DNA of 64,000 bases, taken from assembly GCA_022702545.1 (NCBI GenBank), contig JAHRBC010000001.1, positions 7,192,001 through 7,256,000 of the forward strand. Reading direction: 5' to 3'. This document shows positions 34,480 through 46,900 of this stretch, piece by piece (the first letter of the stretch is position 1; every line of letters starts with the position of its first letter). The notes below the pieces were generated by a model, which was not told the origin of the DNA, ran no database searches, and saw nothing but the letters and a program-made list of their open reading frames with translations. Source of the stretch: Phycomyces nitens (taxonomy: Eukaryota; Mucoromycota; Mucoromycetes; Mucorales; Phycomycetaceae). A program made the position numbers and the translations under genes.

Positions 34480-34860
34480 GCAATTTTTCTTTGAATTAAA
34501 CCGCTAATCAGATTCATAAGAAACGGAATTGAACTTTGAATCAAATTTGGAAAGCAAACTTGGAATCTATTTCGTAAATCCAACTCGACATCGAACTTTG
34601 CTTCCAGACTGGGCACTGAACCATGTATTGAACCACAATAAACATCGGTTTGAGCCATACATTGGACTTTTTATTAAACCTTGCTTTGGACTTGGAGTGT
34701 AACTTGGCATCCGAGCTGGATTGAACTCGACATTGGAGTTTTGAACAAGTTTTGGATACGCTTGGAGTGCGAGTTGGAGTTGGAGTTGGACCTGGACTTG
34801 ACATTGAAGTGTACTTTACATGTGTGGATCACACTTACCTTAACTTGAATTGTCTTGGTT
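34480..34860. repeat. Degenerate TTGGA-rich short-period repeat
   Basis: The motif TTGGA, often as ACTTGGA or GTTGGA, recurs many times on the plus strand with short, roughly 6-12 nt spacing, clearest at 34720-34805 where GTTGGAGTTGGAGTTGGAC occurs. It makes small open frames on the minus strand (SPGPTPTPTRTP) that I regard as by-products of the repeat. Confidence 0.55.
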
Positions 34861-36710
34861 TGAAGCGCTTGATTACGACAGAGATTTTTTCAGGAGTAAG
34901 CCATGACCTCTTGGGATATTCTGGAAAGTAGGTCTTTATCTTTGGCTCGACCCCACAAATTTTGGCTTTCTTAACGGCTGGTCTTTATCCTGGGTTGAAC
35001 TTGACTTGAATTTCGGGAATCTGTTGTTAATCTATACTCATACACCGGCTGAAATACGAACTGATTATATTCTTAGTCTTGTTGGCATAAATGCTTGGAT
35101 TTGACAGCCGGATTTTTGGTATAATCGGAACAGGTGGGACAAGCAGGGTAATACAATCTACTACAACCGCCACTTCCGACAGCAGGACCAGTAAAGCTAT
35201 CAACAAAGGAATAATGGGACCATCAACAGAAGCCATGTGCCACTCGAGCAATGTGTCAACAACATTGGGCTGGACAATCAGCAGTAGACGGATGACTAGA
35301 CTTGATTGATACAATACCCTACATTCGCACAGAGGCACTTTAAGTCTCTGGGGGAGAGAAGTAGGCTTGTCGTACTTGATGGTCACCAATTAGCAAGAAC
35401 CATTCTTTACTCTCACTGGAATTCTCCAAATGGTGTCCTCTTGTAGTATATAGCCCGGGATAAAGAAACTAAAAACAATTTATATAGCTAGTATCCAACA
35501 TGGGATAAAATACAGTATAATGGAACAAATACTTATCTTAATGATTCTCCTTGATGCTGTCACAATCGTATGGATTTGTGGGCAATGCCATTTAGTACCA
35601 TATTGCTGCTTGGGTTCACACTGTTTTGTGGGGAGCGCCCTCGTAGACCGCTGGTAGCCTATAAAGTCCTGCCAGTGTTAGTGGTGTTTGTATAGATTTT
35701 ATGGATTGTATTATCCCTGATGATCTTGCGGTTGCTGCTTCTTGCTGTTATACTAGGACTGGTTTTGTTGTTGGTCTTGGAATCCTCAGGTTGATTTCGA
35801 TTTGACTTTGGCTTGAGTATTTCGGAAGACCACAAAGGTATACCTCTGCAGACTGGCAATGGAGTGTCAGCTCTACGTGATTTGAATATTTCGTCTTGGT
35901 TTTTGTTTTCGGCTGATGGTTTGGATTTTTACCGTTGATTGGTATCGTTGATTTACATTGTTAATTTTTATTGCTTTCATCTCTATTGCCAGAATATTGG
36001 GGGTGGATAAAGGTAGAAGTGATATCCATTTGGGACCAGTCTTAATTCGGCGTCTTGCTGGACTGATCTAATCTGAGCATATCGATATGAGGTTTATCCC
36101 CGGACTGGATTCTTGAATTAGATTGTCCTAGTAATAAAGGACGGCCCAGAAAGACAGACTTGCTATGGAAATTGATTTACAAATGAAGTGGCTACCCAGG
36201 TGTGTCTTTATAGTTGACCTCGGGCATATAAAATGTACTCTCAGGGCAGTAGAATTGAACATTGCTTCTCCTTGACAGATACGAGCACACACACTTTGTA
36301 CTGAGCAGGGAATGTCTCGCAGTGTGTGTATAACTTTAATTGACATATGCAATCTCTTCTTGACGACAGTCGCAAGTGTATCTTTGATCTGGCTCATCGA
36401 ATTTGGTGTGACAAGCCAGATCAGCTTGAATGCACTTAAAATAGATATTGTGGTGATCCAGTCATATTGCTGCTATAAAGCAAATATATTGAACGAGTGG
36501 CATTATAAATGATATGAATATGAATATGAAAGATGTTTAAAAGGTCCCTTTGAAGATTTATGTAGGCATTGATTCAACATGGAAGCTTTGTTGAATAAAA
36601 ATGTCTATTTGACTTTTAATTATATTGAATGTACAAGCTACATTGATAATATACAAATGCTTTTATCTTACAAATATAAAAATTTGAGATATTAGAGTAA
36701 CTATTGGTGC
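34861..36710. other. Accessory spacer, no supported gene
   Basis: No recognisable gene. A 120-codon minus frame at 35027-35389 overlaps a 72-codon plus frame, and a 66-codon minus frame lies at 35659-35859; none shows a motif or usable splice context. Composition is less AT-rich than the following desert, compatible with old mobile-element remains. Confidence 0.4.
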
Positions 36711-36941
36711 TTAATAGGTAATAAAATCGTAGACTCGAGTTATCCCTCCCCTTGGCTTATACACAATACGTCCCTCCTGTGCAAAACGTTTTATGATTGA
36801 TTGTATCGTGGAAACAGCCAAGGAATAGGTACGGCTAATATCACAGAGTCGCCAGTTGTTGACATAATATCTTAGAATAATCTCCTTTCGTACTGCAAGA
36901 GTAGTTCTTGTATAGCATGCTCGTCTTGTATACTTTGACAT
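36711..36941 (-). pseudogene. Orphan Tc1/paired-like helix-turn-helix fragment
   Basis: A 76-codon open frame reads RTTLAVRKEIILRYYVNNW, then LCDISRTYSLAVSTIQSIIKR and FAQEGRIVYKPRGG. This is the pattern of the first DNA-binding half of Tc1/mariner transposases: a helix with EI..RYY, a second HTH with ST(I/V)..II.RF, then a basic KPRGG linker. No catalytic domain follows on the minus strand. It is probably a relic of an element different from the one at 26.7 kb; a small stand-alone DNA-binding protein is possible but less likely. Confidence 0.6.
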
Positions 36942-39243
36942 CTTGTTGAGAAATTAAAGAAAAATAGATTATTTTGAATTAATTAAGCATCGAAAACGCT
37001 TTATAAAAGAATTGAATATATGAGTTAAAATAAGTTTAAGTTGATGCACAAGGTCTTCATACAGACTATATAAATGAATTTTTACAAAATATATATTGCC
37101 ATGATATAGATAAGCATCCCGACTTTAAATTTACTATGGAAAATAGCCTTGAGAATAAGAAACAATTAAGATTATGATCCATATAAAATAGTATAATATT
37201 GATCCAAATATAATGCGATGTCTTAATCATACATACAGCTTATAACATAATGGGGATTGCATATGTTTTGCATTAGGTTAAGAATTTCTTAAAGTGTAGC
37301 AGATAAACTTAAATATTCAAAATGTCCACAAGTGCATTAATATAGATGCACAGTACCAGCCTAAATCATGTAAAAGGCAATAAAAAATGATTGGCGAAAT
37401 ACAATTGATATTTTACACCTCATCTGAGCGACACACTTGTTACATATGCTAGATAAATATTGAGCTACCTTGCGTAAATATAACATTGAAGTCTCCAAAA
37501 AAAATGTATATAGTATCCTTGACAGCTTTAAAGAAAATTCTTCCATATATTTATCCAAGTAATGTCATATTTGTAACATCAAATCTCTTATCTATTCTTT
37601 ACAACATATCAACCTAGATAAAATATCATATTAGCTACATTCTTACAAAATTTACATCAATAGAGCGAGAAAAAGAAATATAAAATACGAAAAAGCATAT
37701 AGTACATATAAGTATATGCAGCTTTTCATAGATCCCAGAGTATTATGGTCCTTACAGATACTTCTAGTTTTACGATTCTAGCAAAATGTCTTTTATATAT
37801 ATATAGATACCATTATTTTTTCAAGTTATATATCGAAATACAGTTTATTTTAAAGATCAGTACCTCGAGAAAGTTCTGTATTATACAATGTTAATACGTA
37901 TGTGAGTAAAACGCTCACGATACTTTCTGCTCAATTGAAATATATGGCTTGTGCACCATATGTATATCTAATAAAGTTGATCTCACTTGATAATATACTT
38001 AAAGCTGATTTAATATTCAAACCAGTTGACAAATATTTTCATTTATACGTATTTGCGCATGTAAGATTATGCTCATTTCTTCTTGTCCTGGAGTAAAAAG
38101 CCAGCAAGCCGGCTAAAAAATCGCATATTTTTATAAATTCCACATGGAAGATACTTTAGATTCAAGACCTAACAGTATTAATACCAAATACTCGTTTATT
38201 TTTATAGATCTAGCTGACAAATCATACAAAAGATAACAATTTGCACTATTCATGTATTTTAGGCTCGTTTGTAAATAGTTTATATGATATTAAAGGCTAA
38301 GAAAGAAAAACCACATAATATATATTTCTATTGTTTCTTTTTAATATCGTTTAAAAAAAAAGGTCTTCAAGTCTTGAGATCTATTTGATACATTTCATAA
38401 ATGCGATTTACCTATTAGTAGGCCACTTTTTATGGACCTGTCATGCATAGTTTACTTGTATAAAAAATAGAGTATGTACTCTTAAGTTTTTATCTGCTGC
38501 AAGATATTTTTATACATGTATGTTCACTAATTTGAATCAGACTACATATAAAGACTAAACAAATTTACAGTCAATAGCGTGAGCATTAAGAGTTACAAAC
38601 AATATGGCGAAATGTTGTTATATCACTTATTGGTAGTATTTTGAATATCAGTCAATACGAACTCATAAGAACTTATGACTTGTAGTAAATACTTTAACTC
38701 AAGAAAATAGAATGTATAATAGGTCTTAAAGAGCATATTATTATCATACATTGGATTACTTTATTTTAAATATTATTATATTTGAATTTTGTAGTTTAAT
38801 TCTATTTAATATATATACATGTGTCATGTAAGATGGATATCTATCAATTATATAACACAGTTCGAGTAACAAAATATAAGAAACTGACTATCTAGGTTAT
38901 TTAAACCTCTCTATAATATTAAATAAAATCACTTATTACAATAATATTAGTACATTATGGTATAATTATCGAAAACGCATTCCTTTTTTTTTTTAAGATT
39001 TATGAATTATAATTCACTGCAATGCAAGTTCAATGCAAGTTCAATGCAGTTAGATCTCAAAATTAAAATAAAAGAAAAATCTATTATCTAACTCTGATAC
39101 TGTATCTGTAGAGATGTATTCAATTGATATTCGTACTCTTAATTGCTAGATCAAGCGTGTAATCCATTATATATAAAAGCTAAAGGAAATACGAGAATAA
39201 GTATTCATCATCTTTCATACCAATATTATCCATACAAGGCACT
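36942..39243. other. Very AT-rich gene desert
   Basis: About 2.3 kb of strongly AT-rich DNA with short A/T runs and no coding-like segment on either strand. Near 39011-39060 the words ATGCAAGTTCA and TCAATGCA repeat. The right end is the promoter side of the P450 gene. Confidence 0.6.
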
Positions 39244-41322
39244 ATGAGCAGTGTACTAGTCGAGAGTCTTTACAATGAGGGAGCTATACTTCCTATTGCA
39301 AGCGCTGTTGCAGTAGGAGTGGCAGCTAAACTTGTTCATACCATCCTGGTCTGGGCTAATCAAGAAAAAAGTGAAGATCCATGGAACCGAGATGGATTCA
39401 AGAAAATTCCTGTTCCTTCAGGAAAATATCCGTATTTTGGTACTAATGATATCACTACTAAAATTTCATAACACAGTTATGCTAAGAAAAAGCTCTTATT
39501 TACATTTAATAGGCCATGTAATCTCCATGGGAAAAATTCCAGCCTTTCAAGTCGAAAAATGGCACCAAGAGAGTGGTAACTTCCATCTTGAGTTCATTGT
39601 AATATGTGTATTAACGATATATTTTTACTTAGGTCCTATTATTCACATTACTTTGGGAATTCAGCATTGGGTTATCATTAGTGACCCATTCATTGCTCAT
39701 GATCTTTTCTCTCGAAACGGAATCAAAGCATCTGGCAGACAGAGACATTTCTTTACCCACGAAATTTACACCGACGGTGGAAAGTAAGATATGAATTTTC
39801 AATGAACCATAGCTTATATCGATTTTTAGCCGTGGTATCCTTTTCAACGATACAGGGAAGAAGTGGAAGAATGCTCGTGGAATGGGTGAGTATATTACAG
39901 AGCCTTATAGAAGAATACGTTTAAAGGATACTAATATATAATTTATACAAAAGCGTTGTCGATTTTATCACCAAAGTTTGTCGATAGGTTTACGGCTGTT
40001 ATCGAAAACATGGCTGACGATACTCTAAGGGTACTGAAGAACAAGTCGGATGAGGATGGTGCAGTATGGCCTATGCCCATTTTAAAGCTAGGAACTTTCA
40101 GTGCTATTACAAGATCTCTTTTCGGAAAAACTGCAGAGTCACTCGGCGAGGAAACATTTAGGACCATTGCGTTCTTGGGAGAAGAGGTTATCAGATTAGC
40201 TGGCCCGGAAAACGACATTGATTCTTTCTTCCCTCAATTCTCGTGGCTTACTAAACTCTCATCTGAAAAAAAGGCAATGGACAACGTTGTTACGAACAGG
40301 GACAGAATCTATCGAAAGCTGATAAAAGATGCTGTGGAAGGCGATGTCGACTGCTTGGCAAAAAATGCATACGCACTCAAGGATGAATACAACCTAAGTG
40401 ACATGGACTTGATTATCATTATGAGTAAGTCTCAAAATATTATGGCTATATTTCTTGCACAAATGATCTTATTTAATAATATTCACCAAGGCGACCTTTT
40501 TGCTGCTGGTGGAGACCCTATTGCTCTTTCGTTGGCCTGGCTCTATGCAATTTTACCCCATTATCCAGAGATACAAAAGAAAATGTGTAATGAGATTGAT
40601 GCATTTATTGTCAAGAATGGTCGTATACCCAGTTTCTCTGATCGTGAAGATCTGCCATATGTTATTGCTGTAATGATGGAAAACATTCGCTTCAGAAGCA
40701 TTACAAACTTTGGAATCCCCCATTATGCTACAGCTGACAGTAAGTATTCAATAAGAAAAAGATACCCATAAAATTAATACTTTATTATATAGTTGAGTTT
40801 CTTGGTTATTTTATCCCAAAAGACACTGTGATAATGAATAGTATGCATGCTATGCATATGAACCCAACAGTTTATGAAGATGCAAAGAAGTTTATGCCAG
40901 AGCGCTTCATGGGATGCTTCAAGTCTTGGACGACTTTATCGAACGGAAACATTAAGGACCGTGAGATGTATGCTTTTGGATGGGGAAGGTATGTCTTGAA
41001 CGTTGTAGTTGTAAATAAGAAAATTAATCAAATGTTATCAACCAAAGACGAACCTGTCCTGGATCCCACTTTGTAAGTAAATGAATACATATACACTTTT
41101 AAGGACTGTATTAATTCAATTATACCATAGGCCGAAGTCGAGATCTTTAACATGACTGTACGTACACTCGCACGCTGTACCGTAGAACCTGCTCTCAACA
41201 AAGATGGAACCCCTCATTATTACGACTTGGATGTTGTGTCTACTGGACTCAATTTACCCCCAAAGGAGTACAAAGTACGCTTTGTTACCAGAACTGATGT
41301 TCCCATAGACATCCCCTTTTGA
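39244..41322 (+). CDS. Cytochrome P450 monooxygenase
   Basis: Membrane-anchored haem-thiolate monooxygenase; substrate unknown. The N-terminus has a hydrophobic anchor (LPIASAVAVGVAAKLVHTILVW) followed by PVPSGKYPYFG. Further on are the C-helix WKNARG, an I-helix GDLFAAGGDPIALSLAW, ExxR as ENIR, PERF, and the haem loop. That loop appears only after splicing: exon end FGWG at 40988, a 59-nt intron, a 25-nt microexon (41048-41072), a 58-nt intron, and the last exon from 41131 give FGWGRRTCPGSHF followed by AEVEIFNMTVRTL. The I-helix lacks the usual acid-Thr pair (GGDPIA in place of AGTDTT). Sequence style resembles P450s expanded in Mucoromycota; the CYP family number is not assigned. The gene stands alone beside a gene desert. 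Confidence 0.9.
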
Positions 41323-41830
41323 ATCATGACCAGACAACGTACTGAATTGTAAAACATATTTCTATTGTTGGGGACAAGATCATTGTAGCCAACATGGAAC
41401 ATATCGAATGGTATTCAATACACTAAATAAATACTTTTTTTTTGAAATCTCTTTTGTGGGCTGGTCTAAAGATGGTCTATTGGCGTTAGTGCACATTAAA
41501 TAGTATACAAGAGCTTTTGAATTCAATAAACACTAATACCTTAGATTATATAACTATATTAAAATGCTATTGAAAGTAATTGCTTACCAATATACATATA
41601 TATATACGAGTTTTATTTTATTTTATTTTTTGCTATAGTAGCTGTGATGAATTAAGCTGTACATGTTATAACTGAAGCTTGTTTTATTGTAATTAGAGAA
41701 TGGAAAAGAAATTGGACATGGTGGTGGTCCGAAGCAGACCTGTGGCGCAAATGAAAAATGAAATAATAGGGAAGGGAGGATACAAAATACGTATACAGAA
41801 TACTTTGATGCTGGCCAAAAGACCACATAT
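41323..41830. other. Convergent 3' spacer P450/NOP58
   Basis: Noncoding sequence between two convergent stop codons, with TTTTA repeats near 41610-41632. Open frames at its right end continue the NOP58 KKE tail in other frames and are not genes. Confidence 0.6.
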
Positions 41831-43475
41831 TTACTCTTTCTTTTCCTTTTTCTCCTTCTTCTCTTTCTTCTCCTTCTTCTCCTTCTTTTCCTTCTTCTCC
41901 TTCTTCTCCTTCTTTACCTTCTTCTCTTCCTTGGCCTCTGGTACCTCGACTTCCTCGATCTTTCTCTTCTTTGGCTCCTCGACTTCCTTGGGTGCTTCTG
42001 ACATAACAACATCGCTCTGTGCATTGTATTGTGCTGTTTTGTTGAACTGGAACTTCTGCTGCTTCTGGACAGGCTTCTCCTTGTTGGCTCTAGCATTTAC
42101 ACGGCCTTCCAACATCTGGATTCTAGCCTCAACCTTGATGCGGCCATCAGTGCCGACATCAGGAGAGTCACCATCACCAAGAGCATCAACTCTCAGAGCA
42201 ATGGCAGTCTTGGTAGCCAAGACACGGGCAACCTTTGCCTTGTGTTTGGCACCAGCCTGACCGACCAATGAAGCATGGTAGATCAAACCATACTTGGGTG
42301 TGTTGTGCTTGGTCTTCAAGGCACGGAAAAGAGCCTTTTCAGCACCAAGGATCTGAATGGTAGAAGCAGGCTGCTTGGCCAAGTTCATCAAAGAACCAGC
42401 ATGGGAAATGAGACGAGCACCAACGAGTTCACCAACGAGGATGGTGAGGTTAGGAGCAATGGCTAAGATTTAAATAATACATTAGAGCACTGTTGATTTG
42501 TATGGTCTTTAAACAAATTACCATTCATGCGGTTCTTCAAGTATTCATACAATTGCTGTCTGTACTCGGTAATGGAGATGACTTGGTCGCACAAGCAGTG
42601 GATGTTCTCGATATCCTCCTCAGAAATTTCGGTACCCATGGAGATCTCGGCAGCTTCCTTAACTTCGGCCTCCAACTCTTCGGGGAGAATAGCAGACAAT
42701 TCGGTAGAGTGGGCGTTGGTACGGAAACCCATCATCTTAACAACCTTGGCATAGGCAAGGTTGTCAACAATGATCTTGCCCATCTCGGGGAAATGCCAGC
42801 CGTACCATTCCTTAACACGCATAGCATATGTGTTCAACTCCTTGTCAAGATCATCGAGGAGAGCAATTGCCTGGACAATCATGGTGTCAACCTTGTCAGG
42901 GCTGAACTTGAGTTTATAACGAGAGAGAGAGTGAGAGAGACCAAGAGACATAGCAGAGAGGTCTGAGGGTGAAAGGCCAGAGACAAGGGACTCGAACTGC
43001 TGGCGGATACCTCTGTAGAGATCCAAGACAGTGGAATCGGAAATAACACTGATACCCAACTTCTTGTTGATTGCGCTACCTGTAGTCCAAATTGATAAGT
43101 ACTCCACACACAAAAGTTCAATTAGACATACCAAGCTTAGGGTCACTGATGATCAACTTCTCCTTCTTCATATCCTTTTCGGAAATCTCGCTTTCCAAGA
43201 ACTTCTTCAAGTTCTTGGGAACCTTGCCTTCGACAATACCAGTAACGGCAGACAAAGCATCGGTAGTGTTCTCAAACTTCTTGAAAGCCTTGAGCTTGAT
43301 ACTGTGAATAATTGAATGAGCCACTTGATGTCAAGTAATCCAAAATGACTTACGCCTGATTGGCCTGTTCGGGGGTCTCGAAATCCTTCCAGATATCGTC
43401 GGCCTTCTCGAGCTTGGCATCATTGACAAGCTTGAAGAGAGCATAGCCAGCAGCAGTTTCGTATAAGACGAGCAT
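41831..43475 (-). CDS. NOP58: Box C/D snoRNP core protein Nop58
   Basis: Nucleolar core protein of box C/D snoRNPs, needed for 2'-O-methylation and pre-rRNA processing. Four exons. The start [16 protein letters not shown] is the typical Nop58 N-terminus; then NOP5NT, the coiled coil, and the Nop domain with [36 protein letters not shown] and [20 protein letters not shown]. The C-terminus is a long KKE-repeat tail ([12 protein letters not shown]...), which marks Nop58 against Nop56. The start codon at 43475 is 479 bp from the start of UTP22 on the other strand, so two ribosome-biogenesis genes share one promoter region. Confidence 0.95.
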
Positions 43476-43954
43476 AGTGAGATCGGTAACTCGTATTTAT
43501 AAATAAGAAATGGAAAAGGGTGATCTCAACACAAAAAGGAAAGACAAGCCAACTTGCTCAACACAAACACGTCGCTATTTTTTTTCTTGGGTGGCGGACC
43601 AATTCACTAATGCTTCTCGTTTTGACAGGCAGGAAGAAAACCCGTCACAAAAATAGAGTGAATCAAGGTTTTTGTGGTCATTTGTATGTCTTTTGTGTCT
43701 TTATTAAAGTATTTGGACGAACACACTGCCTTTGGAACATATTGCAGGTAGTGTTATAGCTTACCAAATAGACTTGATAAAATAATCAAGTTTTCTAGAT
43801 AGTCTTAATAGTCTTTCCAACTTAAAAAAAAAGCCACACTGCCTTTGATCCCGACGAACTTCGGTGTGTCTTTCAAGTACCGACCACTGCCTATTTTTTG
43901 TCAACTTTTTTTGTTATATATTTTAGTTTGTTTTATAAAAGTAACGCTTTAATC
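43476..43954. promoter_or_regulatory. Bidirectional spacer NOP58/UTP22
   Basis: A 479-bp spacer between start codons of two divergent nucleolar genes. It has no coding-like segment. A shared promoter is inferred from the arrangement, not from a recognised motif. Confidence 0.5.
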
Positions 43955-46900
43955 ATGGCACCTGCATTCAAGAAGAAGCCCAAGAGAACCTTGGCTGACT
44001 CTCCTAATAAGGTCAGTCCTATTATAGCTAATTATATGACGAGATCAATAAAGATCTCACTCTCTCAACAATTCAGAAACCCGAGACCCAGCCTCAATCG
44101 AAGAAGCAGAAGCGATCGCCGGCCCCAAAACAGGTTGCCGAGATTGAAGACGATGAAGAGGATCTCATTGAAGCAGCAGAGACCGGAAAGTACGACGATG
44201 ATGCCTTTGACAGTGAAGAAAATGACGATTGGGAAGAACAGTCGGACGATGAGGGTGAGGAAGAAGCCTTTGAGGAAGACGAACTTATGGAGGACACTAT
44301 CAACAAGCCAAAGAAATCCAGAAAGGCTATTCGCATCAAGGGAGGAGAACTTGAGGGAATGAAGGAAACAGCCGAGTTGTTCAAGTCAAACATCTTTAAA
44401 CTGGAGGCAAGTAGTCCCGAAATTAAATCCAATTATATTTCAGGGGGACTAATGCGAGCTATTATAGATCGATGAGCTGTTGGCCGAGGTTAGTGTAAAG
44501 TATGAGAAGCACAAGGCTTTGGAAAGAGCTCTCCATCATATCAAGGCCATATTCGATGCTGTACCCGAGGGTGAAGAGAAGTTGGTAAGTGAGAAGAGGG
44601 TATGGTTTAATGGGAATACAGTCTGATTTGTTATTTGGGGATAGTTGAATGCCTTTAAAGACGAAATGTCCGAGAAACACAACATCGAAACACCTTTCCC
44701 TAACCCTCAGCCTGCACCCGACGCGAACTACAAGTTCAAATTCGAAAAACCTGCAGCAATTCACTTAATTGGAGGATACGCATTAAAGTCGGTTGCTAAA
44801 CTGAAAGAGCCTTTCAATGTCGATGTAGCTGTAGAGATGCCAGCCAGCATTTTCCAGGAGAAGGACCATATGAACAACCGTTATTTCTACAAGCGTGCAT
44901 GTTATTTGGCCGTACTTGCCAATGCTATCAAGGAGTCCAAAATGGGCTTCCAGGTTGAATTCAGCTCATTCAACGGAGATATGCGCAAACCTATTTTGTT
45001 GGTAAAGGCATCTGGTGGTAAGTGTATAAAGAGGGGGATCAGGCAAGTTTTTTTTTCTGTTTCTAAACATATAAACGGAATAGACAAGTCAGAGGTGGAT
45101 TTCTCTAAAACCAAGTGCGTTATACGCATTATGCCCAGCTTGGCCGAAAACACCTTCCCTGTAAACCGTCTTGCGCCCGGAAGAAACAATGTCCGCTCAG
45201 GCGAAGAAGTTAACGCTGAGATGTTGAAGCCTACTCCTCACTACAATGCCTCTCTTTTGATGGATACTTCTCTCACCGAAAACTTGGCATTCCTCTACCA
45301 GCATAGCAAAGCATGTGGTGCCTTTAGAGACTCAATTGTGTTGGCTAAAACATGGTTGCATCAACGTGGTCTTGTGTCAACTGATGAGATCCATTCTGGC
45401 TTCAATGCCTTCCTCTTCTCTATGTTGACAGGTTACCTCTTGCAAGGTGGAAAGACTGGTGGTGGAAAGAAGTTGGCTAATGGTCACAGCTCTTACCAAC
45501 TGGTTAGAGGAACCATCGATTTCCTTGGTAAGGCATTTTATTACAGGAGACACACTCGTTCATTTGACTAATTTGTTCTGTTACTTAGCTACTCACAACT
45601 TCGAAGAAGATCCTGTCTTTATTGGAACTTCTGATAGCTCAGAGGTAAGCCAAAAATGTTTTAAATAATCTTTATTCACACCAATACTTTTCTAGTTCTC
45701 TGTTGAAGCCTTCAAAAAGAACTATGATGTCGTTATTGTCGATCCCTCTGGCACCATTAACTTGGCTGCTAAGATGACCTTGTCTACATTGGCTCAGGTA
45801 AGATATATGTAATGCGACATATAGTTCATATTGTTTTTCTGACCACATTATATAGCTTCAACACGAGGCCAAACTGGCAATGACATATTTCAATGATACC
45901 ACCGATAGATTTGAAGCCTTATTCCTGAAGAATGTCAAGGATATCAAGTATAGATTTGATAACTTGCTTAGGTAATTTGCCAAATGTTACTTGCCAGTTG
46001 CAGATACTTATATGTTTATTCCTACAGACTCAAGGCATCTGGCACTCCAGTCAGACAATACGACCGTGCTGCAAAGGCAGACTATGCTAGCCATCTTGAG
46101 TTCTTTGCCAAGACCGCCGGAAACATCCTTAAAAAGGGACTCACAAACCGTGCTGATCTTATTTCAGTTCAATATTCTGCCCCTTCTACATGGTCTATAG
46201 ACTCTACTGCACCTGACCTTGATGAAGACGCCATCATTACCATTGGTCTTATCCTTAATTCCGATAATGCTCCTCGCCTTGTTGACCAGGGTCCTGACCC
46301 ACAGCAAACTGAGGCAGCTCAAGCCTTTAGAGAGTTCTGGGGAAAGAAGTCTGAACTTCGCCGCTTCAAGGATGGTAGCATTGTCGAGAGTGTTGTCTGG
46401 CAAACCCAAGGCTATGAGAACAAGAGTTTGATTGTCCAAAAGATCGTACTCTATCTCCTCAAATTCCATCTTGGTGTCTCTTCTGAGCGTACCCACTACT
46501 GGGCTGGTCAGCTCTATCCTTATATTAACTACTCCAAGGCTGTCCCCGAGAACCTCTTCAGCCCTGAGCTCAGCCTGAACGACTTCCAACCTTTGATGGC
46601 AGCCTTTGGTCAATTCTCCAAGAAGCTGCGTAGTGTTGACAGTGCCTTGCCTCTTGTTATCAGCAACATCTATCCTTCCTCTGCTAGTCTGCGCCAAGCC
46701 ACTGTTAATCTCCCACATCCTGCAGACTTTAGCAATATCTCTGCTTATCCTACAACCACAAGATACTTTGATGCCATTGATGTCATTGTCCAGCTTGAAC
46801 GTTCCAACAAATGGCCTGATGATCTCGAGGCAATGCAGAGTGTCAAACAAGCCTTTTATCTCAAGATTGCAGAACAACTCAAAGAGGGCTCTGGTATCTC

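Noticed and set aside
34541..34804. Pro/Thr-rich minus-strand frame (SPGPTPTPTRTP) as a protein
   Set aside because: Its composition follows from the TTGGA repeat on the other strand.
35027..35389. 120-codon hydrophobic minus-strand frame
   Set aside because: An overlapping frame on the plus strand is also open, no motif is seen, and no splice sites bound it.
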